Shown here: in pieces, positions 23,889 through 32,971 of the stretch
Numbering within the stretch: position 1 is the first letter of the stretch
Layout of the letters: each line of letters begins with the position of its first letter
Source: Hyphomicrobium sp.
GTDB lineage: Bacteria > Pseudomonadota > Alphaproteobacteria > Rhizobiales > Hyphomicrobiaceae
NCBI GenBank assembly: GCA_013141015.1
Contig: JABFRT010000019.1
Coordinates: 1-41,160 of the forward strand
Direction of reading: 5' to 3'
DNA: 41,160 nucleotides
Notes under the pieces: generated by a model
Seen by the model: only the letters and a program-made list of their open reading frames with translations
Told to the model about the DNA's origin: nothing
Database searches by the model: none
Program-made: the position numbers and the translations under genes

Positions 23889-24377
23889 TGCAACCTCCTG
23901 ACAAAAACAACATTGCACTGCTTTGGACCATCTCGAAGCCAACGAATCGCCTCATATCATCGGGGCGAGAATGGTCGTGTTTGTATTTCCCCACGGATCT
24001 ATCAACTCGCTGGTTGAGAACATGCTGGCGGCGCATCTGGGTAGTCCGGATTTGAGCGGAAAGCGGGACAAGCATTTATCATCGGTCATGAACCGGCCGA
24101 TGACCGTTATTGGCCCGTCTCGATTTTTCACCGCAACGCAGCATGACGGACGGTATCGGGCCTGTCGCGTCGTCGACCGCGCGCTGCACCGGAACCGGTC
24201 GGTATTGGGGGGGCTGCGGAAGGTGAATGATCATTGTTCAGGGCTCTTGCTGACCCATTTCTGTCATCGACTGCCATGGCCGAACAGTCAGCTTACGCGC
24301 CGAGAAGAGACACGGCATATCCACACGATTCGGCTGTCGCTGTGGTGCGACTGCACTCAAGCTGTTAGGATGTAAAC
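23889..24377. other. intergenic region, no supported gene
   Basis: Open frames exist here on both strands, but none has a ribosome site together with a protein-like composition. The region should contain the promoter for the minus-strand trio and, close to 24370, that of the VOC gene. I see no transposon ends. Confidence 0.4.
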
Positions 24378-24770
24378 ATGAAGCTTGGATACACCATCAT
24401 CTACGTCGCTGACGTGCCCGCAACGGTCGCCTTCTACGAAAAGGCGTTCGCACTGCCCGTAAAGTTTGTTCACGAAAGCAAGCTCTACGCGGAGATGGCG
24501 ACGGGGGAGACTGTGCTTGCGTTCGCAGGCGAACCAATGGCTGAGGCGAACGGCTTTGTGATCAACCCAAATCGAGCGAGCAGCGCCGCTGCCGCCGCGT
24601 TCGAAGTGGCGTTTGTTTCTGATGACCCTAAAGCCGCTTTCGACCGTGCTGTTGCTGCTGGTGCTCGTGCGGTCAAAGCTCCAGAGCAGAAGCCTTGGGG
24701 CCAAATTGTCGGGTATGTTCGTGATCTCAATGGCTGCCTAGTCGAGCTATGTTCACCGGTCACCAAATGA
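24378..24770 (+). CDS. VOC-family (glyoxalase/bleomycin-resistance-like) protein
   Basis: This 130-aa protein has the VOC plan: YTIIYVADVPATVAFYEKAF at the start and VRDLNGCLVELCSP at the end, framing two beta-alpha-beta-beta-beta units. The family includes glyoxalases, dioxygenases and drug-binding proteins; the substrate cannot be told. It overlaps the next gene (ATGA at 24767-24770). A second VOC/DUF1801 pair is found at 34036-34838. Confidence 0.88.
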   Translation: MKLGYTIIYVADVPATVAFYEKAFALPVKFVHESKLYAEMATGETVLAFAGEPMAEANGFVINPNRASSAAAAAFEVAFVSDDPKAAFDRAVAAGARAVKAPEQKPWGQIVGYVRDLNGCLVELCSPVTK

Positions 24771-25135
24771 AAAAGACGATGCCCGTGGACGCGGTAGAAA
24801 AGTGGTTGGCCAACGTTCGTGAGCAGGACGCGCTTCGCTATCAATTGGTGATGGCAGTGCGTGACGTCGTATTGACGACGGCCAAGGGCATCACCGAAGA
24901 AATCAAGTATGGCGGCATACTGTTCTCAGAAGGTGAAGCCTTTTGCGGCTTGTTCTCGTACACCGCGCATGTTTCGCTGGAGTTCAGCAAGGGGGCTGAG
25001 CTGCCCGATGTGCACAAAGTTCTCGAAGGCAAAGGCAAAGGCCGACGCCACATCAAGGTTGCGTCGAGCGACGACGTAAAGGCCAAACATCTGAAGCACT
25101 ACGTCAGCCTTGCGCACAAGCATGTCCGCAGCTGA
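24767..25135 (+). CDS. DUF1801 (YdhG-like) protein
   Basis: This 122-aa protein has the family pattern ITEEIKYGGILFSEGEAFCG, then a beta segment (HVSLEFSKGAELPD) and the terminal HIKVASSDDVKAKHLKHYV. It belongs to the DUF1801 group, whose biochemistry is not established. The start at 24767 overlaps the VOC stop. Confidence 0.85.
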   Translation: MKKTMPVDAVEKWLANVREQDALRYQLVMAVRDVVLTTAKGITEEIKYGGILFSEGEAFCGLFSYTAHVSLEFSKGAELPDVHKVLEGKGKGRRHIKVASSDDVKAKHLKHYVSLAHKHVRS

Positions 25136-25544
25136 AAAATCCGGACATAAGCCAGCCCCTCACGCTACGGTCGGTATTGTGACGGGTTTCGGATGCCGGC
25201 CCACACGGACGTCGACGCGCGCACCGAGGGCCGGCGTTCGAAAGCCGCCAGGGAACGAAGTCGCGGGAATTGGGGCACCCGGCTCAGCAAGCGCTATGGG
25301 GATTTGGGGAACGCCGTTGGTGCCGCGGGTGTCTGTTGCGGCGCGCGCAGTGGTTCGAGCCAATTGCCAACGAGCAACCGCGGCCAGGATAGGCTCGAAT
25401 TGGGCGCGGTTTTGGCGCCGGACATGGTGTCGGGGTGAGTTTGGATGACCGCCAACCGGTGAGTCGCCCATGCGCCATCCGTGCCGGCGGTCGACCAGCG
25501 AAGACGGCAAGCAGCACTGACGGGTGAGACGCGCGTGATCGGCC
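25136..25544. other. intergenic region containing the downstream end of the IS91-type element
   Basis: No gene is supported. The transposase stop is at 25545, so the origin-side end of the rolling-circle element should lie in this stretch. I could not fix the exact boundary: such elements lack terminal inverted repeats and target duplications. Confidence 0.4.
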
Positions 25545-26786
25545 TCATGACGTGTCGATCCTGATCACGATCGCTGACGCGTGCGGTCGATGCCGCGGTG
25601 TGGCACCCGCCTCGAACGTCTCGATGATCACCATCGCTGCGCCACAGCACGGACAGGGATGCGCAATCGGCTCGACCGGCTGGCCCGAGGCGTCGACGGG
25701 TGGTGGCTCCGGTCGCTTCGTCTCCAGTGTCGACGGCCCGGCGGCGTCAATCAGATCGCGTGCGCGTTCGACTGTCGCCGCCTTGGTGCGGCTGCTGGCG
25801 AGCAGACCGTAATGGCGGATGCGATGGAAGCCCTTCGGCAGCACGTGCAGCAGGAAGCGGCGCATGAACTCGCCGGGCGCAAGCGTCATGGTCGTGTAGC
25901 GATCCGAGCCTTCGCGCCGATAGTCTTTGTAACTGAACGTGACGCCCGTCGCGTCAGACTTGATCAATCGCTTGTTCGAGATCGCGACGCGATGCGTGTA
26001 GCGCGCGAGATAGGCCAGCACCTGTTCGGGTCCGGCAAACGGGCGCTTGGCGTAGACGTGCCAGTGGGTGTTGTAGAGCGGCTCAAGGAAGGCCTTGAAC
26101 GCGGCCTTGCAGGTCAGCCCGGCGTGCGGGCCGAAGAACTGCAGGCGGCCGTCGGCGTGCGCCGCCTTCAGCATCGCGAGCATCTTGCCACGGAACATCT
26201 TCACCAGCACCGGAACCGGCAGCAGGAAGTCTTCGGTCGTGCTGATCCAGCGCGATCCGTCGAGCGCAATGCCGCCGCCCGGTACGATCATGTGCACATG
26301 CGGATGATGCGTCATCGCCGAACCCCACGTGTGCAGCACGGACGTGAAGCCGATCTTCACGCCGAGGCGCTTGGGATCGGCCGCAATCGTCGTCAGCGTC
26401 TCCGCGCTCGCCTTGAACAGCAGGTCATAGATGACAGCCTTGTTGTGGAACGCGATGGCGGCGATCTTCGGCGGCAGCGTGAACACGACGTGGAAGTAGG
26501 GCGCGTCGAGCAGTTCGGCCTTGCGTGCCTCCAACCACTCGCGTGCTTGCGAGCCCTGACACTTCGGACAATGCCGGTTGCGACAGCTGCAATAGGCGAT
26601 CGACGTGAAGCCGCACGCGCTGTTCTCACAACGCGCAACGTGCCCGCCGAGGGCTGCCGTGCGGCAGGCCTCGATCGCATCCATCACCTTCAACTGCGCG
26701 TGCGAGAGACGGCCCCGCATGGCATCACGCCATGCAGGACCGTGATCGCGGAAGATGTCCGCGACCTCAAGTGCTGATCTGGACAT
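25545..26786 (-). CDS. tnpA: IS91-family Y2 transposase
   Basis: This 413-aa rolling-circle transposase begins with a zinc-finger region (CENSACGF, CRNRHCPKCQG) followed by HVVFTLP, the HHPHVHMIVPGGG histidine motif and the AYLARYTHRVAISN helix with tyrosine. These are the family's landmarks. The C-terminus has a second CPCC motif. The gene is complete. It lies 12 bases after the integrase gene, the usual pairing in rhizobial and pseudomonad IS91-type elements. Confidence 0.93.
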   Translation of the reverse strand: MSRSALEVADIFRDHGPAWRDAMRGRLSHAQLKVMDAIEACRTAALGGHVARCENSACGFTSIAYCSCRNRHCPKCQGSQAREWLEARKAELLDAPYFHVVFTLPPKIAAIAFHNKAVIYDLLFKASAETLTTIAADPKRLGVKIGFTSVLHTWGSAMTHHPHVHMIVPGGGIALDGSRWISTTEDFLLPVPVLVKMFRGKMLAMLKAAHADGRLQFFGPHAGLTCKAAFKAFLEPLYNTHWHVYAKRPFAGPEQVLAYLARYTHRVAISNKRLIKSDATGVTFSYKDYRREGSDRYTTMTLAPGEFMRRFLLHVLPKGFHRIRHYGLLASSRTKAATVERARDLIDAAGPSTLETKRPEPPPVDASGQPVEPIAHPCPCCGAAMVIIETFEAGATPRHRPHASAIVIRIDTS

Positions 26787-26798
26787 GAGGGCCGCCGA

Positions 26799-27719
26799 CT
26801 ACGGCGCGCTCGTCTTCGGCTTCACCCGGGGCAACGGCTTCAACGGCGACAGCCGATCGAGCGGGCTCTCGACCTCGCGCAGCACCTTGCTCGCAACGTG
26901 CGCATAACGCGCCGTCGTATCCAGCTTCGTGTGTCCCAGAGCCACCTGAATCACGCGGATGTCGACGCCCTGCTCCAGCATGTGCGTGGCGAACGAGTGC
27001 CGCAACGTGTGCGGAGAGACACGCTTCTCGATGCCGACGGCGGCGGCCGTCTCAACGACGGCGCGGTAGATCTGCTTCGACGTGATCGGCAGCAATGGAT
27101 CGCGCCCCGGGAACAGCCACGTCGTCGGCTGCCCGATCAACCACCACTCCTCGAGCACCTCCAGCAACCGCGGCGACAGCATGCCGTTGCGATCCTTCTG
27201 CCCCTTACCCTGCTCGACGCGCAGCACCATGCGCGCCCGGTCGATATCGGCGACGCGCAGGTTGGCGACCTCTGACACCCGCAGGCCGGCGCCATACGCC
27301 ACCGCGAGCGCGGTCTTGTCCCTCGCACCGCGTGCGCCTTCGAGCAGCAGCAGTACCTCCTCCGGCGTCAGCACGTTCGGCAACTTCTGCGGTTGCTTCA
27401 CGATCCGCAGGAAGCGCGCCATCTCAGGCCGATCGCAGGTCCACGTGAAGAAGAAGCGCAACGCCGCCGTCGCACCGTTCATGGTCGGCGGCTGCACGCC
27501 GGTCGCGCGCTGATGCACCTGATAGGCGCGCAGATCCTCGCCGGTGGCCGTATCCGGCGCCCGACCGAGGAAGATTGTGAAGTTCTTAACGTGACGGATG
27601 TAGTCGCTTTGCGTCTTCTCGACGAAGCCGCGGATCGTCATATCCTCGATCATGCGGCGGCGGAGGGGACTGATGGGCTTCTGGCTCATAGGGGCTTGGT
27701 CCTGAGGAAAGGAGTGCAT
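26799..27719 (-). CDS. tyrosine recombinase of the IS91-type element
   Basis: This 306-aa recombinase has a complete N-terminal SAM-like domain (RRMIEDMTIRGFVEKTQSDY) and all catalytic boxes: GAGLRVSEVANL (Arg), HTLRHSFATH (His-x-x-Arg), LGHTKLDTT (His) and ARYAHV (Tyr nucleophile). It is the accessory gene of this IS91 subgroup. The start could be 27719 (GAGGGG upstream) or the inner ATG at 27689. Confidence 0.92.
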   Translation of the reverse strand: MHSFPQDQAPMSQKPISPLRRRMIEDMTIRGFVEKTQSDYIRHVKNFTIFLGRAPDTATGEDLRAYQVHQRATGVQPPTMNGATAALRFFFTWTCDRPEMARFLRIVKQPQKLPNVLTPEEVLLLLEGARGARDKTALAVAYGAGLRVSEVANLRVADIDRARMVLRVEQGKGQKDRNGMLSPRLLEVLEEWWLIGQPTTWLFPGRDPLLPITSKQIYRAVVETAAAVGIEKRVSPHTLRHSFATHMLEQGVDIRVIQVALGHTKLDTTARYAHVASKVLREVESPLDRLSPLKPLPRVKPKTSAP

Positions 27720-28119
27720 TGACCCCTCGATCCTCAGGACCCGGCTCTTCCCATCCCGTTACCGCGAGCGCCGTCCCTTCATTGATGCCCCGGACCGTGC
27801 CTCAACGGGCTGGAGCGCAGCGACTTTGTTCGATGGCCCACCTCGAAAAACGAACGAAAGCGGTCTCGAACGGTAAGCTGCCATTGCCGCCGAGACCTGT
27901 CAAAAGTGGTGATGCTGCGGCGCACACGTAGGTTGTCGCCATGCTCTGCAAATTTGCAACACGAGTGTTGGGCAGCGGCACTACAGCCGCTGTGGGTCTT
28001 GGTCGTGTGAGAACGCGAGTTGGCAGCGTGGAATACTGCGAAGCACCCAGAACATAGCCGAATCCGGGGATTTTGAGAAATTCGTTCCTGTGAGGCGCTT
28101 GCTATACGCCAGCGGGCTT
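27720..28119. other. intergenic region between two insertion sequences
   Basis: I see no supported gene. The upstream end of the IS91-type element must lie here. The stretch is a mosaic boundary and carries no recognisable remnant. Confidence 0.4.
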
Positions 28120-28122
28120 GTG

Positions 28123-29676
28123 GTGGCGATTTGAGACGCGATGTCGACCACGCGGGGGGCGCGCACCTCCCCGCTATGCCCGCACTGCCTCAATCATTTT
28201 CTCGACGCCGACGATGTTGATCACGCGCGTAAGATTGTAGCCGAGGACGCAGAGCGCCATCTCGGTCGCGACCTTCGGCAGGGTCTTGCACAAGAAGTGT
28301 GTCGCGCCCATGCGCATCTTCAATGTGCCGAATGGATGCTCGACGACCTCGCGCCTCGTGCGCATCGCATCCGGGTTGAGGTCGAGACGCTCCTGCACGG
28401 CTTCGAGAACGTGCTCGTGCTCCCATCGCGAGATTCGACGCTCCGGACCCGTCGTGCACTTCGACTTGAGGGCGCACTCCTTGCACGCCGTAGTCCAATA
28501 ACGCCGCAGTGATTTCCCGTCCTCTTTGCCGGTAAAGCGATAAGTCAGCATTTCTCCGGCTGGGCAGCGATAAGCATCCTGATCCACCTTGTAGACAAAA
28601 TCCTGCTTGCCGAAGCGGCCCTCCGATTTCGAGCCTGATCGTTCTGGCTTTGGCAGCGTCAGTTCTATTCCCACGCGGGCGCAGTCGAGAATTTGCTGAC
28701 TGTCGAAGTAGCCGCGGTCGGCTACAGCTTCCACCTTGTCAACTTGGAGAACGGCCTTCGCTTGCTCGGCCATGTTGGCAAGATGTGCTGTGTCGTTGCC
28801 GACATTCGTCACTTCATGCGCGATGATCAGATGATTCTCGGTATCGACTGCCGTCTGCACATTGTAGCCGACGACGCCCGAGCCACGCCCACTCGTCGCC
28901 ATCGATCGGCTGTCAGGATCCGTGAGCGATATCTGCTCGCCGGGCGAGGCCAACATCTGCTTCTCGACCGCGTCGAGCTTTTCCATCTCCGAATGCAGCT
29001 TCTCAAGCTTGTCCTTGAGTCGGATGCGCTTCAGCGTAATGGCGGTGCTGCTGTCCTGCAAATCGGCCGTGTCGAGCTGTGAGAGGTAGCGCGTAACGCT
29101 CTCCTCGAGTTGCTTCCGACGCCGCTCAATCTTTCCTTTCGTAAAGTTCTTGTCGCGATTGTTCACGGCCTTGAACTTGCTGCCATCGATGGCAACGCTG
29201 GCTTTCTGCAGCAGGCCGAGCTTGCGACAGACTTCGATGAAGCGGGCGCACACCTTCTTGATTGCTGGCCCGTTGTCCTTCCGGAAATCGGCAATGGTCT
29301 TGAAGTCGGGTGCCAGGCGCCCAAGCAGCCATATCACTTCGAGATTGCGCCCGGCTTCGCGCTCAAGGCGTCGGCTCGAATGCACGCGGTTGAGGTAGCC
29401 GTAGACGTAGAGCTTCAGGTGCACCGACGGGTGATAGGCAGGCCTTCCGGTCTCGGCCGGATCGACGCCACTGAAGCCAAATTCCTTGAGATTGAGGCCA
29501 TCGACGAAGGCATCGATGAACCGAACAGGATTGCTCTCGTCGATCCAGTCATCGAGGCATTCGGGCAACAGCGTCGCCTGAGTCCGATCCGCACCTTCGA
29601 TGAAGCCTGCCATCTCAGCCCCCGCCGATTCAGCAGAAGAATCATATCACTTCGAGATCCGTCTGGGACTTTCCAC
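28123..29676 (-). mobile_element. IS1182-type insertion sequence
   Basis: The element contains a complete transposase. Imperfect terminal inverted repeats are visible: GTGGCGATTTGAGACGCGAT beginning at 28123, and the complement of 29653-29676 (GTGGAAAGTCCCAGACGGAT). They agree at about 15 of 24 positions with one gap. The boundaries are therefore estimates, giving a length near 1.55 kb, normal for the family. Confidence 0.65.
28174..29613 (-). CDS. IS1182-family transposase
   Basis: This 479-aa DDE transposase starts with the N-terminal domain typical of IS1182 (LPECLDDWIDESNPVRFIDA), then GRPAYHPSVHLKLYVYGYLN, DFKTIADFRKDN and the catalytic-core segment VAIDGSKFKAVN. A coiled-coil insertion (about 165-210) and the C-terminal AVADRGYFDS and VVEHPFGTLKMRMG boxes follow. 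The length and motif order are complete, so the enzyme may be active. Confidence 0.93.
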   Translation of the reverse strand: MAGFIEGADRTQATLLPECLDDWIDESNPVRFIDAFVDGLNLKEFGFSGVDPAETGRPAYHPSVHLKLYVYGYLNRVHSSRRLEREAGRNLEVIWLLGRLAPDFKTIADFRKDNGPAIKKVCARFIEVCRKLGLLQKASVAIDGSKFKAVNNRDKNFTKGKIERRRKQLEESVTRYLSQLDTADLQDSSTAITLKRIRLKDKLEKLHSEMEKLDAVEKQMLASPGEQISLTDPDSRSMATSGRGSGVVGYNVQTAVDTENHLIIAHEVTNVGNDTAHLANMAEQAKAVLQVDKVEAVADRGYFDSQQILDCARVGIELTLPKPERSGSKSEGRFGKQDFVYKVDQDAYRCPAGEMLTYRFTGKEDGKSLRRYWTTACKECALKSKCTTGPERRISRWEHEHVLEAVQERLDLNPDAMRTRREVVEHPFGTLKMRMGATHFLCKTLPKVATEMALCVLGYNLTRVINIVGVEKMIEAVRA

Positions 29677-30112
29677 ACAACCAGGGTCACTTGCGTCGGT
29701 TGTGCACCGGATTTCTGGGCGCTCAAGGCACGGTCGGTGTAGGCTCGGGAGCGACCGGGACTTTGCTCCTTGCAGTTATGCAGTGTCGGCGGGACTTCCG
29801 TGACTACGCGCGACGCCACCGGCACCATGGCAGCGCCGGCGGATGGCCGACATTTAACATAACGCTGCCGAGTGTCGGGAGCGGCCGAGACCACGTGTGG
29901 TCGGTGCTAACAGCAATAACGCTTATCATAATGGATGTTATACGACTGACGGTTGCGCCGTCGGTTGTGCGGACTCGTTGCGTCCACATGTGCGCGCGCA
30001 GCATTGGGCGATTGACGCCCGAGCGGCTATCATCACGTTCGGCAACATCAGCGATTCGGTCCTTCCATTGCTTGGGGCTGATGACTTTGCCACGATGCGC
30101 CAGAGGCACTGA
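29677..30112. other. intergenic region before the AlbA_2 gene
   Basis: No gene is supported. The only notable sequence is the symmetric GACCAC-GT-GTGGTC at about 29889-29902 and a short A+T-rich stretch at 29915-29945 that may contain a promoter for the gene at 30113. Confidence 0.4.
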
Positions 30113-31795
30113 ATGACGAAGGACCAACTGATCACGCTCTTGAATGATCTCCGCGCGGCGGAGAGTGAGTTCGAGTGGCTGGAGTTCAAGCAGGCCAAGA
30201 CCAGCTTCGATCTTGAGACGCTCGGCCAGTACGTCTCGGCGCTGTCCAACGAGGCGAATCTTGCCGGTCGTCCCGTCGCCTGGCTCCTGTTCGGCGTTCA
30301 CGACAACAAGACCGAGCCCGGAAGCGATCGCCGCATCATCGTCGGCACGACCTTCAAGGTCGGCGCTGCGGCATTGAACGAGGTCAAGCGTGGCGTCGCC
30401 GATCACACCACCCAGCGGCTCAGCTTCCGCGACATTCATGAGGTCAAGCTGGACGGCAAACGCGTCCTCATGTTCGAGATCCCCGCAGCCCCGCCCGGCG
30501 TGCCGACAGCTTGGAAGGGCCATTTTTTTGGCCGCGAAGGCAGCAGCATTGCAGCCCTCAGCCTCGCCGAACTGGATCTCATCCGCAGGCAGTCAGATGA
30601 TTGGTCCGCGGAGCCGTGCGACGGCGCTTCGATCGATGATCTCGATCCAGCGGCCATCAAGGAGGCGCGGCAGAATTTCAAGATCAAGAATCCCAAACTC
30701 GCCAAGGAGGTCGATGGTTGGAGCACCGAGACCTTCCTCGCCAAGGCCAAGGTTCTGCGCGCCAAGAAAATTACTCGTGCGGCCATCCTGCTGCTCGGTA
30801 AACCGGAATCGAGCCACTATCTGTCGCCGGCGGATCCGCGCATCACCTGGGTGCTGAAGAATGCCGACGGCACGAACCGCGATTACCAGCACTACGGACC
30901 GCCGCTTCTCCTCGCCACAAACGAGATCGCGTCGCGCGTTCGCAACACCAACTATCAGTTCATGCGCGACGCCACGTTGTTCCCGGCGCAGGTGCTGCAG
31001 TTCGATCCCTGGGTCCTGCGCGAGCTGCTGCACAACTGCATCGCGCACCAGGATTATCGACTGAACGGCCGCATCAATCTCGTGGAGCAGGAAGACGCAC
31101 TGACCTTCACCAACCTCGGCTCGTTCATGCCGGGTTCCGTCGAGACCCTGATCGCCGCCAATGTCCCGCCCGACCGCTATCGCAATCGGTGCCTCGCCGA
31201 GGCCATGGTCGCCTTCAACATGATCGACACCCTCGGAAGTGGAATCCCTAAGACGTTCACCATTCAGCGCAAGCGCGGGTTTCCGATGCCGGACTTCGAT
31301 CTCTCCGAGAGCCAGAAGGTCACGGTCAAGCTCTATGGCCGCGTGCTCGACGAAAACTATACCCGCGCGCTGTTCGCCAATTCCGACCTCCCGCTCTCTG
31401 ACGTGATCGCGCTCGACAAGGTGCAGAAGAAGCACGCCTTGACCACCCAGGAAGTCGCCGACTTGCGCCGCAAGAAGTTGATCGAAGGCCGCAAGCCAAA
31501 CCTCTATGTTGCGGCCGCCGTTGCCGCGGCGGCCGGGCAGGAAGCCACCTATGTTCTGACCGCCGGCTTCGACGACGAGTATTACAAGGATCTCGTCGTG
31601 AAGATGCTGCGCCAGTTCGAGCAAGCGCCTTCGAAAAAGATCTACGAGTTGATCAGACCGAAGCTTCCCGGCGCATTGACCGACGCCCAGAAAGACAACA
31701 AGGTCCGCAACCTGCTGCAGCAGCTCGACCGAGACGGTGTCATCCACAATGTCGGCAAGCATGGGCCGGGCGCCGTCTGGGCGCTGAAATCGTAG
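30113..31795 (+). CDS. AlbA_2 (Schlafen-like) / HATPase_c_4 protein
   Basis: This 560-aa protein begins with an AlbA_2-type domain (ESEFEWLEFKQAKTSFDLET, then LANRPVAWLLFGV-like strand), about residues 10-140. The middle carries a GHKL-type ATPase fold: RELLHNCIAHQDY (N box with Glu and Asn) near residue 302 and FTNLGSFMPG (G1 box) near 330. The C-terminus contains winged-helix-like segments. Such proteins are often annotated as transcriptional regulators or RecG-like; several occur in defence islands. GAGG precedes ATG 30113. It stands alone, with no obvious partner. Confidence 0.85.
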   Translation: MTKDQLITLLNDLRAAESEFEWLEFKQAKTSFDLETLGQYVSALSNEANLAGRPVAWLLFGVHDNKTEPGSDRRIIVGTTFKVGAAALNEVKRGVADHTTQRLSFRDIHEVKLDGKRVLMFEIPAAPPGVPTAWKGHFFGREGSSIAALSLAELDLIRRQSDDWSAEPCDGASIDDLDPAAIKEARQNFKIKNPKLAKEVDGWSTETFLAKAKVLRAKKITRAAILLLGKPESSHYLSPADPRITWVLKNADGTNRDYQHYGPPLLLATNEIASRVRNTNYQFMRDATLFPAQVLQFDPWVLRELLHNCIAHQDYRLNGRINLVEQEDALTFTNLGSFMPGSVETLIAANVPPDRYRNRCLAEAMVAFNMIDTLGSGIPKTFTIQRKRGFPMPDFDLSESQKVTVKLYGRVLDENYTRALFANSDLPLSDVIALDKVQKKHALTTQEVADLRRKKLIEGRKPNLYVAAAVAAAAGQEATYVLTAGFDDEYYKDLVVKMLRQFEQAPSKKIYELIRPKLPGALTDAQKDNKVRNLLQQLDRDGVIHNVGKHGPGAVWALKS

Positions 31796-31811
31796 ATTAC
31801 TTCGAGCGTAC

Positions 31812-31932
31812 TTTTAGCGTACTTGGTTGTGTGCTCGGCTCGGACGCAGGCTTAAGTCTCTGTTTTTGAACGGTTAGGCATCTTGCCCGCATTGCGCTGG
31901 CTCGCCGCAGATCCACTGGGGTTAGCGTACTT
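31812..31932. repeat. two direct copies of TTAGCGTACTTG
   Basis: TTAGCGTACTTG occurs at about 31812 and again at about 31921, with a third, shorter AGCGTACTT at about 31804. They lie in the gap where the antitoxin's toxin gene would be expected. A deletion between similar repeats is a possible cause; this is speculative. Confidence 0.4.
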
Positions 31933-31947
31933 GCAGCGTCACGCCCG

Positions 31948-32403
31948 TCACCGCAGACCCAGCTCCTGATCGAGTTTGGCGAGCTCTTCCAGCGCCTCAC
32001 GGCGCTTGGCTTGATTGTCGCGCTTGTAGGCCAGCACGTCCTTCAGCGGCAGACGCCGCTGGTTGCCGACCATGCGGGCCGGCAGAGTCCCTTTGTCGAT
32101 CAGGCCGACCAGGAACGGCCGCGAGACGTGCAGCAGGTCAGCCGCCTGTTGCGTCGTCACCTCCGCATCGATCACGTGCACGGCCACCGACCGCCCCTCG
32201 CCCATGGCTTTCAGGATCTCCATGAGAGGCGCCGCCGCTGCCGCCGGCAAATCCAGTGTCGTTACTTCCTTGCCGGCTGCCACCACCTGGATGCGCAGGC
32301 TTTCTCCATCTGCTGGATGGCCGGTCAGAACGCGCGTGGCCTCCCGCGCCAAAAGGGCTTCCTGGTCGCTGGGGATGGTCGGGTCGGTCACCTCACGCGG
32401 CAT
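31948..32403 (-). CDS. orphan antitoxin-like protein with excisionase-type HTH
   Basis: This 151-aa protein has an N-terminal dimer-like part and a C-terminal MerR/excisionase-type helix-turn-helix (TTQQAADLLHVSRPFLVGLI, then MVGNQRRLPLKDVLAYKRD). This form is the antitoxin of PIN-domain toxin pairs. The usual toxin gene directly downstream is absent; only about 150 bases without a gene follow. I start at ATG 32403 (GGAG upstream). It may act as a stand-alone regulator. Confidence 0.8.
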   Translation of the reverse strand: MPREVTDPTIPSDQEALLAREATRVLTGHPADGESLRIQVVAAGKEVTTLDLPAAAAAPLMEILKAMGEGRSVAVHVIDAEVTTQQAADLLHVSRPFLVGLIDKGTLPARMVGNQRRLPLKDVLAYKRDNQAKRREALEELAKLDQELGLR

Positions 32404-32455
32404 GCTCGGCTCCTTCGTTATCAGCACCGTAGCGCAAATGAGCGCCGAATGAAAT

Positions 32456-32481
32456 ACTCGAATTATTCGAAACACTCGAAT
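32456..32481 (-). promoter_or_regulatory. operator-like repeats before the antitoxin gene
   Basis: ACTCGAAT occurs at 32456-32463 and 32474-32481, 18 bases apart. The palindrome TCGAAT-T-ATTCGA lies at 32458-32470. This is suitably placed for autoregulation of the antitoxin gene starting at 32403. Confidence 0.45.
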
Positions 32482-32595
32482 CGATACCTCTAGCAGTGGC
32501 CCTGCACCCGACCCGCACCAGTCAGCAGGGTTTGCGTGCTCGGGTCCGTAGGCCTTCGCCGTCTAGATGATTCCGGCTTGACGAAACAAAATTCG

Positions 32596-32619
32596 TTATA
32601 TAATTTATATGTTATATAA
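32596..32619 (+). promoter_or_regulatory. AT-rich operator/promoter of the first ArsR gene
   Basis: Two palindromic TTATATAA boxes (32596-32603 and 32612-32619) lie 16 bases apart immediately before the GAGAGG ribosome site. They probably combine the -10 region with the ArsR binding site. Confidence 0.5.
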
Positions 32620-32629
32620 AGAGAGGTGC

Positions 32630-32971
32630 ATGATGCCGAACCTCGATGCGACCTTCTCAGCGCTGGCCGATCCGACCCGAAGGGCCATCCTCGCCCGACT
32701 GGCTCTGGGCGAAACGACGGTGATGGAGCTTGCCGAGCCTTTCGAGATGACGCAGCCGGCAGTGTCGCGGCACCTGAAGGTGCTCGAAGATGCCGGGCTG
32801 ATCTTGCGCCGTATCGACGGCACCAAGCGGCCGTGCCGGCTCGCGCCTGCGGCGATCACCGAGATCGACCAGTGGCTCGACATGCTGCGCCAGGCGCTGA
32901 CCAAGAACTACGACCGGCTCGACGATGTGTTGGCCGAGATGCAACCCAAGAAGCGAAAGGCCAAACGATGA
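32630..32971 (+). CDS. ArsR-family regulator 1
   Basis: This 113-aa winged-helix repressor has LDATFSALADPTRRAILARL, then the recognition region MTQPAVSRHLKVLEDAGLIL. No cysteine-rich metal motif is seen, so it is of the non-metal type usually paired with AHSA1/SRPBCC genes. ATG 32630 (or 32633) follows GAGAGG. It overlaps the SRPBCC gene by four bases, so the two are co-translated. Confidence 0.9.
   Translation: MMPNLDATFSALADPTRRAILARLALGETTVMELAEPFEMTQPAVSRHLKVLEDAGLILRRIDGTKRPCRLAPAAITEIDQWLDMLRQALTKNYDRLDDVLAEMQPKKRKAKR

Larger units (their letters stand above)
25545..27719 (-). mobile_element. IS91-type insertion sequence (core; ends unresolved)
   Basis: The core consists of the Y2 transposase and the associated tyrosine recombinase. 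The true ends extend into 25136-25544 and 27720-28119. No terminal repeats were seen, as expected for the family. Confidence 0.75.

Noticed and set aside
23923-24375. 150-codon frame before the VOC gene
   Set aside because: No ribosome site and no protein-like pattern. Overlapping frames on the other strand are equally weak.
25581-26777. Open frame of 398 codons opposite the IS91 transposase
   Set aside because: It is antisense to a complete transposase with all motifs. Its arginine-rich composition is typical of a shadow frame in GC-rich DNA.
30593-31762. Open frame of 389 codons opposite the AlbA_2 gene
   Set aside because: It is a shadow frame with no ribosome site, opposite a recognisable protein.
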